DNA of 18,675 nucleotides. Source: Lentisphaeria bacterium (lineage in GTDB: Bacteria > Verrucomicrobiota > Lentisphaeria > Victivallales > UBA1829). Where the stretch lies: contig DXVA01000051.1 in the NCBI GenBank assembly GCA_019408975.1, positions 1-18,675 of the forward strand. The letters are read 5' to 3'. Position numbers and translations under genes: made by a program. The notes beneath the pieces are model-generated. The model worked only from the letters and a program-made list of their open reading frames with translations. It had not been told where the DNA came from and ran no database searches. How positions within the stretch are numbered: position 1 is the first letter of the stretch; each line of letters begins with the position of its first letter. This document shows positions 7,267-13,189 of the stretch, piece by piece.

Positions 7267-7340
7267 TGCCCGATGGTGTAATGGTAGCACAACTGATTCT
7301 GGTTCAGTTTGTCTTGGTTCGAGTCCAGGTCGGGCAGCCA
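7267..7340 (+). tRNA. tRNA-Gln (anticodon CUG)
   Basis: A complete cloverleaf is seen. The acceptor TGCCCGA (7267-7273) pairs with TCGGGCA (7330-7336), with discriminator G and encoded CCA (7338-7340). The anticodon stem is ACTGA/TCAGT with loop TTCTGGT, giving anticodon CTG. The T arm carries TTCGAGT. The D-arm sequence GGTGTAATGGTAGCAC and the anticodon arm match bacterial glutamine tRNAs. It reads codon CAG. The gene is monocistronic with its own promoter. Confidence 0.97.
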
Positions 7341-7965
7341 CTTTTTCTTTTGTTTCAGAATGTCCTGTAGCCAATCCGGCTTTTTTCCTCCATTTCCTGT
7401 TGCAGTACTCTTTCGTTTCTGCGTTATGAATTTGCTTGTGCTTTCCGATCATTCTGCCTCTTGATGAAATATTCTTAAATCAAGCGCTCCTGCGCACCTT
7501 TTTTGTTTTGTTATGTGTAAGTAACAGATTCCGCATACCATTTAAAGATGTCTCTTCCTGTGTCCATGGCATTTCAAATTTCATGAAAAAAACAGAGAGG
7601 CGCTGCCGGGATCGAAATCGTGCTTTTTCTATTTATGAATTCAGAGGAAATACAATTCTTTTCCATTGTAATAATGAGACAATATTTTATAGCGAAATGA
7701 ATGGATTTTTTCTGAATTGCTATTGAATATGAGCACTTTCCGTGTATTGTAAATAGCTGGAATCAATGATAAACTTAATTTCTCAAAAGTACAAATCATG
7801 ACTCTTTTACCTATGGGAATTAATTTGTACAAATTTTACGGAAAGTATTGTTTGGCGTACTCAACATAAAATTTGAAAATGCTGAAATTCATAAAGTCAA
7901 TAAGATCGGCGATGCAATGCCGGAAACACTTAACCGAATGAATATGGTATTGAGGTTATGAAGGG
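7341..7965. other. AT-rich gene-poor gap between tRNA-Gln and the ibr-type operon
   Basis: About 625 bp, visibly richer in A and T than the flanking genes. Open frames here (for example 7436-7726 on + and 7641-7832 on -) lack ribosome sites and credible composition, and I do not call them. One open stretch in the frame ending at the TGA of 7959-7961 reads about 45 residues without a stop (7824-7958) and overlaps the leader of the next gene. It could be the tail of a decayed gene. The base composition and the tRNA-proximal location are consistent with a junction of acquired DNA, but no integrase is seen. Confidence 0.5.
7369..7386 (+). terminator. Weak terminator after tRNA-Gln
   Basis: AGCC, loop AATCC, GGCT, leading directly into a run of six or more T's (7381 onward). 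The stem is only 4 bp, so support is modest; an earlier T-rich stretch (7342-7351) follows the CCA end directly. Confidence 0.35.
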
Positions 7966-8361
7966 ATGTTCACTCAAATTAAACTTGAGCTTATCGGATG
8001 GAAGATCTGGCAGGATGACAGGCTTCAGATGGCGATTGTGGACCGGATTGTTCCCGGAATCGGGCGGAACTTTGCGCGGCCTTCTCCGTGGTGGGTAGCG
8101 GAAATTACCGGCAGAAGCCAGAAATACAGATATGCACGCTCGTTTATCCAGCCGCACGTGGATTACACAATGGCTTCCGACTCTTTCAACAGGGGGGTTT
8201 TTGCATATTATCTGGTGGAGTCGGGGCGGATGTATGAAGTGAAGGAGAAAACTCCGGCGGAAGAGAATTTACGGTATTTCCTGACTGTTTCCGAGCATGG
8301 AGAAAAGATCAAATTGACGGAGGAAGAATTGAACTTATGTCTGGACAGAAACGTTTCATAG
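7966..8361 (+). CDS. Unknown 131-aa protein, first gene of the ibr-type operon
   Basis: 131 aa, soluble, no signal peptide or membrane segment. I cannot name it. The middle (about 58-96: RSFIQPHVDYTMASDS, RGVFAYYLVESGRMYEV) and the tail (RYFLTVSEHGEKIKLTEEEL, about 104-123) look like a small beta-rich domain plus a helix. From memory they resemble small proteins found next to PAPS-reductase-like and ParB-like genes in phage-related regions (Y..A.S...RGV..YY.LE.G..YEV...RYF..V). The start is fixed by an in-frame TGA at 7951. GAGG at 7952-7955 is about 10 nt upstream. Its 3' end overlaps the next gene by 25 nt, implying translational coupling and a joint role with the IbrA/IbrB-like proteins. 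Confidence 0.75.
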   Translation: MFTQIKLELIGWKIWQDDRLQMAIVDRIVPGIGRNFARPSPWWVAEITGRSQKYRYARSFIQPHVDYTMASDSFNRGVFAYYLVESGRMYEVKEKTPAEENLRYFLTVSEHGEKIKLTEEELNLCLDRNVS

Positions 8362-9575
8362 GAAAGAATGTCCTGGATGCCGCCCGGGAAAGGGTTGCTT
8401 ACGTCTTCGATTCTTTTCCTAAAGTCTATGTCAGTTTTTCCGGCGGCAAGGACAGCACGTGCATGCTGCATCTGGTGATGCATGAGGCGATCCGCCGCAG
8501 GCGCAAGGTCGGTATTCTGTTCATTGACCTGGAGGGGCAGTATAAACTTACGATTGACCACATCAGTGAATGCTGTAAACTGTATGCGGACCATATCGAG
8601 TTGTTCTGGATCTGCCTGCCGCTGCATCTGCGCAATGCGGTTTCCCAGTTTGAACCGCACTGGGTCTGCTGGGACAAAGACCGTGAGAAAGACTGGATAC
8701 GTCCTTTGCCGGAACCGGCGATCTCGGATGAGAATTACTTTCCGTTTTTTCACAAGGGAATGGAGTTCGAGGAATTTGTCCCGCAGTTCGGGAAATGGTA
8801 CGGCGGCGACAGCCTGACCGCATGTTTTGTCGGCATTCGCACAGCGGAGAGCCTGAGCCGTTTCTGCGCCATTACGATGCGGAGAAATTCGTATTTTCAG
8901 GATAAGAAATGGACGACATGGTGCGGTGGCAATCTTTATAATATTTATCCGATTTACGACTGGAGAACCGAAGACGACTGGATTTATCTCGGTAAATACA
9001 AACTGCCTTACAACCGGCTTTACGACCGGATGTATCAGGCGGGGCTTTCGATTCATCAGATGCGTATCTGCCAGCCTTACGGCGACGACCAGAAAAAAGG
9101 GTTGTGGCTGTTCCATCTGATCGAGCCGGAAACATGGTCACGTGTGGTGGCGCGCGTGAACGGCGCGAATCAGGGCGCGCTTTACTGCAAGGAGCACGGG
9201 AATATTACCGGCAACCTGAAGATCAGCAAACCGGAAGGGCATACATGGGAGAGCTTTTCGAAGCTTCTGCTGGCTTCCATGCCGCCGCGGACAAGGGAGC
9301 ATTACGAGAACAAGATCAGTGTTTTTCTGAAATGGTATTCCACGCGCGGATACCCGGACGGGATTCCGGACGAAGGGAGTATTACGGACAAGAAGACTCC
9401 GAGCTGGACGCGGATCGCCAAGGCTTTGCTGAGGAATGACTACTGGTGCAAAGGCTTGTCGTTTTCGCAGACGAAGAGCGGGTCTTATGAGAAATATAAG
9501 AAACTTATGGCCAAGAGGAGGGAATTATGGAAAGAAATATGGGCTGGACTGCACAACACCCGGTGTCTCATGTGA
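8337..9575 (+). CDS. ibrA: IbrA-like PP-loop protein (PAPS-reductase/DUF3440 family)
   Basis: 412 aa. The N-terminal domain carries the PP-loop pyrophosphatase signature SGGKDS (35-40) after a KVYVSF strand, as in PAPS reductases and DndC/ThiI-type adenylating enzymes. The C-terminal half (from about 170: ACFVGIRTAESLSR, IYPIYDWRTEDDWIYLGKYKLPYNRLYD, then MRICQPYGDDQKKGLW) matches DUF3440 of IbrA, the co-regulator of Eib immunoglobulin-binding proteins described in E. coli. The biochemical substrate is unknown. The start has GGAGGAAG about 10 nt upstream. It overlaps the previous gene by 25 nt and the following ParB-like gene by 49 nt. The last residues (GLHNTRCLM) lie wholly in the overlap. 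The symbol is by family resemblance; expression control of an adhesin is not implied here. Confidence 0.85.
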   Translation: MSGQKRFIGKNVLDAARERVAYVFDSFPKVYVSFSGGKDSTCMLHLVMHEAIRRRRKVGILFIDLEGQYKLTIDHISECCKLYADHIELFWICLPLHLRNAVSQFEPHWVCWDKDREKDWIRPLPEPAISDENYFPFFHKGMEFEEFVPQFGKWYGGDSLTACFVGIRTAESLSRFCAITMRRNSYFQDKKWTTWCGGNLYNIYPIYDWRTEDDWIYLGKYKLPYNRLYDRMYQAGLSIHQMRICQPYGDDQKKGLWLFHLIEPETWSRVVARVNGANQGALYCKEHGNITGNLKISKPEGHTWESFSKLLLASMPPRTREHYENKISVFLKWYSTRGYPDGIPDEGSITDKKTPSWTRIAKALLRNDYWCKGLSFSQTKSGSYEKYKKLMAKRRELWKEIWAGLHNTRCLM

Positions 9576-10042
9576 TCTGGGTGCCAGCCTCGGAAGTGCA
9601 GGCGAACGATTATAATCCGAATACGGTGGCCCCGCCTGAAATGGAGCTGCTGGAGCTGTCGATCAAGTCCGACGGTTTCACCCAGCCGATTGTCTGCTGG
9701 CGTACCGAGGATCATTATGAAGTCATTGACGGTTTTCACCGGCATCTCGTCGGGAAAAAACTGGGGATGGCTTATCTGCCGATCGTGATTGTGAATCAGG
9801 ACCGCACGGACCGCAGTGACCGGATTGCCTCCACAATTCGGCACAACCGTGCCCGCGGCAAGCATGAAATTGCCGCAATGAGCGATATCGTGATCGAATT
9901 GAAGCGGCGAAACTGGAGTGACGTCAAGATCGGCCGTGAACTCGGAATGGAACCGGATGAGGTTCTGCGTCTTTCCCAGATATCCGGTCTTGCCGAAATG
10001 TTCGCCGACAAGGAGTTTTCCGAAGCATGGGAGGCTGTCTGA
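9527..10042 (+). CDS. ibrB: IbrB-like ParB/sulfiredoxin-fold protein
   Basis: 171 aa, single ParB/Srx domain. Visible blocks are PASEVQANDYNPN (20-32), the GFTQPIVCWRTEDHYEVIDG region leading to DGFHRH (68-73, the position of the ParB GERR-type nucleotide-binding motif), and TIRHNRARGKH (103-113). A C-terminal helical, HTH-like part (about 131-160, DVKIGRELGMEPDEVLRLSQ) follows. It is much shorter than a chromosome-partitioning ParB and lacks the dimerisation tail. The size and its position after an IbrA-like gene identify it as IbrB-like. The start is strongly supported by GAGGAGG about 5 nt upstream, within the end of ibrA (49-nt overlap). ParB-fold proteins can bind or hydrolyse nucleotides; which of these applies is not visible. 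Confidence 0.85.
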   Translation: MERNMGWTAQHPVSHVIWVPASEVQANDYNPNTVAPPEMELLELSIKSDGFTQPIVCWRTEDHYEVIDGFHRHLVGKKLGMAYLPIVIVNQDRTDRSDRIASTIRHNRARGKHEIAAMSDIVIELKRRNWSDVKIGRELGMEPDEVLRLSQISGLAEMFADKEFSEAWEAV

Positions 10043-10071
10043 ACACTTATTAAAAAAAATTGGTTTCATAG

Positions 10072-10188
10072 TGCGATGCTCTGCATCGCAAAAACAGCTT
10101 CGTGCAGGACTCTCAGTCCTGCCGCGTTCCAGCTGCGTAAGCTGGTCGCCGCAGGCGAAATCCCCGATAGTGCGTATGCTTGCATCGC
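10072..10188. repeat. Array of distinct short hairpins in a convergent intergenic gap
   Basis: Five palindromes follow one another. (1) TGCGATGC/GCATCGCA, loop TCT, 10072-10090. (2) GCAGGACT/AGTCCTGC, loop CTC, 10104-10122. (3) CCAGCT/AGCTGG, loop GCGTA, 10129-10145. (4) TCGCC/GGCGA, loop GCA, 10146-10158. (5) 10172-10188, a degenerate second copy of the first palindrome with one extra T. The block sits between the stop of ibrB (10042) and the stop of the oppositely oriented gene (10195) and could end transcription from both sides. The sequence variety of the stems suggests a repetitive palindromic element rather than a simple terminator. Confidence 0.75.
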
Positions 10189-10194
10189 GGTAGT

Positions 10195-10737
10195 TTATTT
10201 CAGACCGGTCAGCGGGATTTTATGATGCAGGATGCAGGAGGTCAGGTCGGGCAGGGAATAGAGTGACATCCTGCTGATTTTGAACGGTTCCTGCGGTGTT
10301 TGGAGGAAAAAGAGCTCCAGCAGTTCCTGTTCCGTCGGGTGCTGGCGGAGCTTCAGGGTGCAGTGGGGAACGAAGGGGAAATCCGTGTGCCTGAACTTGA
10401 TCCCGGAATTTGCCAGAGCACGGTGAAGGGCGGTAAAGGGAGCGGGGTCTTGAAATGCAAAATAATAGATATCCGTATTCTGAAAACGCTCCACATGATC
10501 GAAAGTCGCCTCAAACGGAGCATACTGTGCGGCGATGCGGTCCATCTCCCCGGAGATGAAACTGATTTCCTGTCCGGGGAGAATCGTGCCCACGCCGCAG
10601 GAGCCCGTCAGAGTGACTTCCGCCGGCATTTGTGCGCGTTCCGTATCGAAGCGGCTCCGCAATGCCTGAATTTTCTCCTCCATTGGAGAGGGAATGTCCA
10701 GCACGATATAACTGGGATATTCAATAACCCCGTCCAT
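10195..10737 (-). CDS. 2'-5' RNA ligase / 2H phosphoesterase-like protein with one HxT motif missing
   Basis: 180 aa, soluble. Length and strand order fit the 2H phosphoesterase superfamily (2'-5' RNA ligase LigT/ThpR, YjcG-type, cyclic phosphodiesterases). The second HxT motif is intact: PHCTLKL with H125-x-T127. The first should read HxT at 40-42 but reads E-V-T (AEVTLTGS), so one catalytic His is replaced by Glu in the genomic sequence. The protein may therefore be catalytically altered, or a divergent subfamily. The start has GAGGAG about 4-5 nt upstream. It begins 15 nt after ruvA's stop, at the end of the ymdB-nadC-ruvA operon. The superfamily call rests on the second motif and the overall layout. 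Confidence 0.65.
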   Translation of the reverse strand: MDGVIEYPSYIVLDIPSPMEEKIQALRSRFDTERAQMPAEVTLTGSCGVGTILPGQEISFISGEMDRIAAQYAPFEATFDHVERFQNTDIYYFAFQDPAPFTALHRALANSGIKFRHTDFPFVPHCTLKLRQHPTEQELLELFFLQTPQEPFKISRMSLYSLPDLTSCILHHKIPLTGLK

Positions 10738-10752
10738 AAACTCCTCAAGCGG

Positions 10753-11361
10753 TTATTTATTCAATGCCTGAATGGACTTGCGCAGTATATTTTCGCTGGA
10801 CCGTTCATTTTCAGGCAGTTCAAGCGCAACTTCGTTGACCAGTTTCTGCACCTTCGGTCCCTGGAAACCAAGCTGGCCGAGAGCGAGAATCGCGTCTTCC
10901 ACCTCTTTCAGTTTTGCCGGTTCGCCGTTCTTGCCGAGGAACGGTGCCTCGGGGACAATGGCGTCCACTTTGTCGCGGAGCTCCACGATCATGCGTTCTG
11001 CGGATTTGGGGCCGACGCCGCTGATCTTCTTCAAAGTCTTGAGGTCTCCGCTCGAAATTGCGGCGCAGAGCGATGTGATATTCATGCAGCTCATGATATT
11101 GAGCGCTGTTTTTGCGCCGATGCCGTTGACTGTGATCAGCAGTTCAAAGGCGGACTGTTCCTGACGGGTCGCAAAGCCGAACAGGATGATCGCATCCTCC
11201 CGGACATGCATGTGCGTCAGGAGTGTGACCTCCTCTCCCAGCTGCGGCAGGGTGTCGAACGTGCTCATGGGAATGAATGCGCGGTAACCGACGCCACCGA
11301 CGTCCACCACCACTTCCGTAAAGGTGGAAGCAATCAGCCTCCCTCGAATCTGTGCAATCAT
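10753..11361 (-). CDS. ruvA: Holliday junction branch migration protein RuvA
   Basis: 202 aa, the usual length. RuvA forms a tetramer that binds Holliday junctions and loads the RuvB helicase. Seen in order: the OB-fold domain I (MIAQIRGRL...VDVGGVGYRAFIP, about 1-65), the two helix-hairpin-helix motifs (TVNGIGAKTALNIM near 78-91 and KISGVGPKSAERMI near 112-125), an acidic/flexible linker, and the RuvB-binding domain III (about 150-200, DAILALGQLGFQGPKVQKLV). The start has GGGAGAGG about 7 nt upstream. It lies 19 bp after nadC; neither ruvB nor ruvC is next to it, unlike many genomes. Confidence 0.97.
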   Translation of the reverse strand: MIAQIRGRLIASTFTEVVVDVGGVGYRAFIPMSTFDTLPQLGEEVTLLTHMHVREDAIILFGFATRQEQSAFELLITVNGIGAKTALNIMSCMNITSLCAAISSGDLKTLKKISGVGPKSAERMIVELRDKVDAIVPEAPFLGKNGEPAKLKEVEDAILALGQLGFQGPKVQKLVNEVALELPENERSSENILRKSIQALNK

Positions 11362-11380
11362 AATCAGCCTCTCCCTGTTT

Positions 11381-12253
11381 TCAGTTCAGAACGATATCCA
11401 TGGAAATGTCGCTTGATTTGACGGAGTGGGTCAGGGCGCCGGCGGAGATGAAATCGACTCCGGTTTTTGCCGCGGACGGAATACGTGCGAGGGTGATGCC
11501 GCCGCTGGCTTCCAGTTTCGCGCGCCCGTTGACCCGCCTGACGGCTTCCGCCATCATCTCGTCGCTCATATTGTCCAGCAGAATGTATTCCGCCCCGGAT
11601 TCCAGCGCTTCGTCAAGTTCGGTCAGAGAATCGACTTCGACTTCGACTTCAAGTTCCGGGTATCTGGCGCGGGCGCGTTCGACGGAACGTCTGATGCCCC
11701 CGGAACCTTCGAGTCCGGCAAGCTCGCGGTGATTGTCCTTGATCATGATCCGGTCATAGAGCCCGATCCGGTGATTGAATGCGCCTCCGGTTGCGACCGC
11801 GTACTTTTCGAGATTGCGCCAGCCGGGGGTTGTCTTGCGGGTGTCGAGGATTCGGCACGTCGTTCCGGCGGCGTCCTGATAACGCCTGGACGCAGTCGCC
11901 ACGCCGCAGAGTCTCTGCAGAAAATTGAGTGCGGTACGTTCTCCGGTCAACAGTGAACGCGCATTGCCTCTGACTTCCGCCATGATCGTGCCTCTGGGGC
12001 AGAACTCGCCTTCGCGGACAAGTGTTTTCCATTCAAGCTGCGGGTCAATGGTTTTGAACAGGCGTTCGGCAACGGGAAGCCCGGCGCAGACACAATCCTC
12101 CTTTGTGATGAAGACCGCTTTCGCCTGAAGATTTTCAGGAATGACTGAATTCGTCGTGGTGTCTCCGGCTGTGTCGAGATCTTCGCTCAACGCGAGCGAG
12201 ATCAGGGCGTCTGCCTGTTTCCAGTCGATTTGAGGTATGTTTTTTTTATCCAT
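11381..12253 (-). CDS. nadC: Nicotinate-nucleotide pyrophosphorylase (carboxylating), quinolinate phosphoribosyltransferase
   Basis: 290 aa, the family's normal size. It converts quinolinate and PRPP to nicotinate mononucleotide, CO2 and PPi in de novo NAD synthesis. Seen: the N-terminal ALSEDL..GDTTT segment, GERTALNFLQRLCGVAT (104-120), the substrate-binding DTRKTTPG (137-144) and the GGAFNHRIGLYD...IKDNH block (156-175). The C-terminal barrel carries EVEVDSLTE and LEASGGIT. The start has GGAG about 8 nt upstream and overlaps the end of the ymdB-like gene by 8 nt, so the two are translationally coupled. The other NAD-pathway genes (nadA, nadB) are not in this window. Confidence 0.96.
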   Translation of the reverse strand: MDKKNIPQIDWKQADALISLALSEDLDTAGDTTTNSVIPENLQAKAVFITKEDCVCAGLPVAERLFKTIDPQLEWKTLVREGEFCPRGTIMAEVRGNARSLLTGERTALNFLQRLCGVATASRRYQDAAGTTCRILDTRKTTPGWRNLEKYAVATGGAFNHRIGLYDRIMIKDNHRELAGLEGSGGIRRSVERARARYPELEVEVEVDSLTELDEALESGAEYILLDNMSDEMMAEAVRRVNGRAKLEASGGITLARIPSAAKTGVDFISAGALTHSVKSSDISMDIVLN

Positions 12254-13064
12254 TGATTTTCTCCGGGGTTAAAAATTCCGATCCGGTTTTGATCGCGACA
12301 GCGCGTCCGGTCATGAGTTCATAAGAAATGACGGCATAATCAAGGCGGATGTCATGTTCCGTGACATTGAGGCGTGTCGGCATTCCCGTGCGGAACTTGC
12401 GGACCACGTCCCTGATGTCGCGTCCGAGAATGGAGTTATGCCCTCCCGCCATTCCCACGTCGGAAAGAAACGCCGTCCCGCCCGGCAGAATGCGCCCGTC
12501 CGCAGTCTGCACATGCGTATGGGTGCCGATTACCGCCGTGACTCTGCCGTCGAGGAACCACGCCATCGCCGCTTTCTCGCTGGTCGCTTCCGCATGAAGG
12601 TCCACAATGATGCACTTGACTGTCCGGGGAATCTGCGGCAGGATTTTCTCCACAGTTTCAAAAGGACAGCAGGCGCTTTCTTTCATGAACACTTTGCCCA
12701 TGAGCGAGATGACCGCGACTTCGCCGCCTGCGGGATTGCGGAAGACGTTCCAGCCTTTTCCCGGTTGAAGGGAGCTCAAATTCGCGGGGCGCACCAGATT
12801 TTTGACGGAAAGGATTTCCGTCTCGAAGTTTTTCTGATCCCATACGTGGTCCCCTGCGGTCAATACATCGGCAATTTCCATGTCTTTGACGCATGAAAGA
12901 CTGAATCCGGCTCCGTTTGCGCTGTTTTCCCCGTTGACGATTACAAAGGAACAGTGAAAACGCTGCTTCAGTTCCGGAGTCAGCAGGCGGACCGCGTTTC
13001 TTCCTCCCTTGCCGACGACATCACCAATAAAAAGTAAATTCAAAACAGGTCCGTTTCCAGCCAT
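12246..13064 (-). CDS. ymdB: YmdB-family metallophosphoesterase (2',3'-cAMP phosphodiesterase type)
   Basis: 272 aa, close to the 260-270 typical of the TIGR00282/YmdB family, which in Bacillus hydrolyses 2',3'-cyclic nucleotides and influences RNA turnover and biofilm decisions. Binuclear-metal motifs are in place: LFIGDVVGKGG (D15), NGENSANG (44-51), GDHVWDQ (71-77), DLHAEATSEK, and GTHTHVQTADGRILPGGTAFLSD (read in two adjoining pieces). The chosen ATG gives a slightly longer N-terminus (MAGNGPVLN) than usual; only a weak GGGA precedes it, so a start a few codons further in is possible. It is the first gene of the operon leading into nadC, ruvA and the 2H-like gene. Confidence 0.9.
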   Translation of the reverse strand: MAGNGPVLNLLFIGDVVGKGGRNAVRLLTPELKQRFHCSFVIVNGENSANGAGFSLSCVKDMEIADVLTAGDHVWDQKNFETEILSVKNLVRPANLSSLQPGKGWNVFRNPAGGEVAVISLMGKVFMKESACCPFETVEKILPQIPRTVKCIIVDLHAEATSEKAAMAWFLDGRVTAVIGTHTHVQTADGRILPGGTAFLSDVGMAGGHNSILGRDIRDVVRKFRTGMPTRLNVTEHDIRLDYAVISYELMTGRAVAIKTGSEFLTPEKING

Positions 13065-13115
13065 TTTCCATCCCGCAGTTTTATTCGATATTTATGAAGC
13101 TCCCGCCGTTTGCCG

Positions 13116-13132
13116 TATTGAAAAAATCAATA
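13116..13132. promoter_or_regulatory. Inverted repeat over the -35 region of the flippase-like gene
   Basis: TATTGA, AAAAA, TCAATA: a perfect 6-bp dyad in the 125-bp gap between the divergent ymdB-like and flippase-like genes. It overlaps the -35 box of the plus-strand promoter and could be an operator, but AT-rich dyads of this size also arise by chance. Confidence 0.35.
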
Positions 13133-13145
13133 AACAGGCTATCTT
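13118..13145 (+). promoter_or_regulatory. Candidate promoter of the flippase-like gene
   Basis: TTGAAA (13118-13123), 16-nt spacer, TATCTT (13140-13145), with a predicted start about 38 nt before the ATG at 13190. I could not find an equally good promoter for the divergent ymdB-like gene in the same gap. Confidence 0.5.
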
Positions 13146-13189
13146 TCACCATTTGCGGCGTGTGCTTTCCGTAAATCAGGAAATATAAT

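Noticed and set aside
7436..7726. 96-aa plus-strand open frame after tRNA-Gln
   Set aside because: No ribosome site, mixed Phe/Cys/Arg-rich composition and no recognisable motif; the region is AT-rich spacer.
10072..10188. CRISPR array
   Set aside because: The repeated units are different palindromes with almost no spacers, not identical repeats with regular unique spacers, and no cas genes are nearby.
10300..11421. 373-aa plus-strand open frame opposite ruvA and the 2H-like gene
   Set aside because: Antisense of ruvA, which has all its expected motifs; no start signal.
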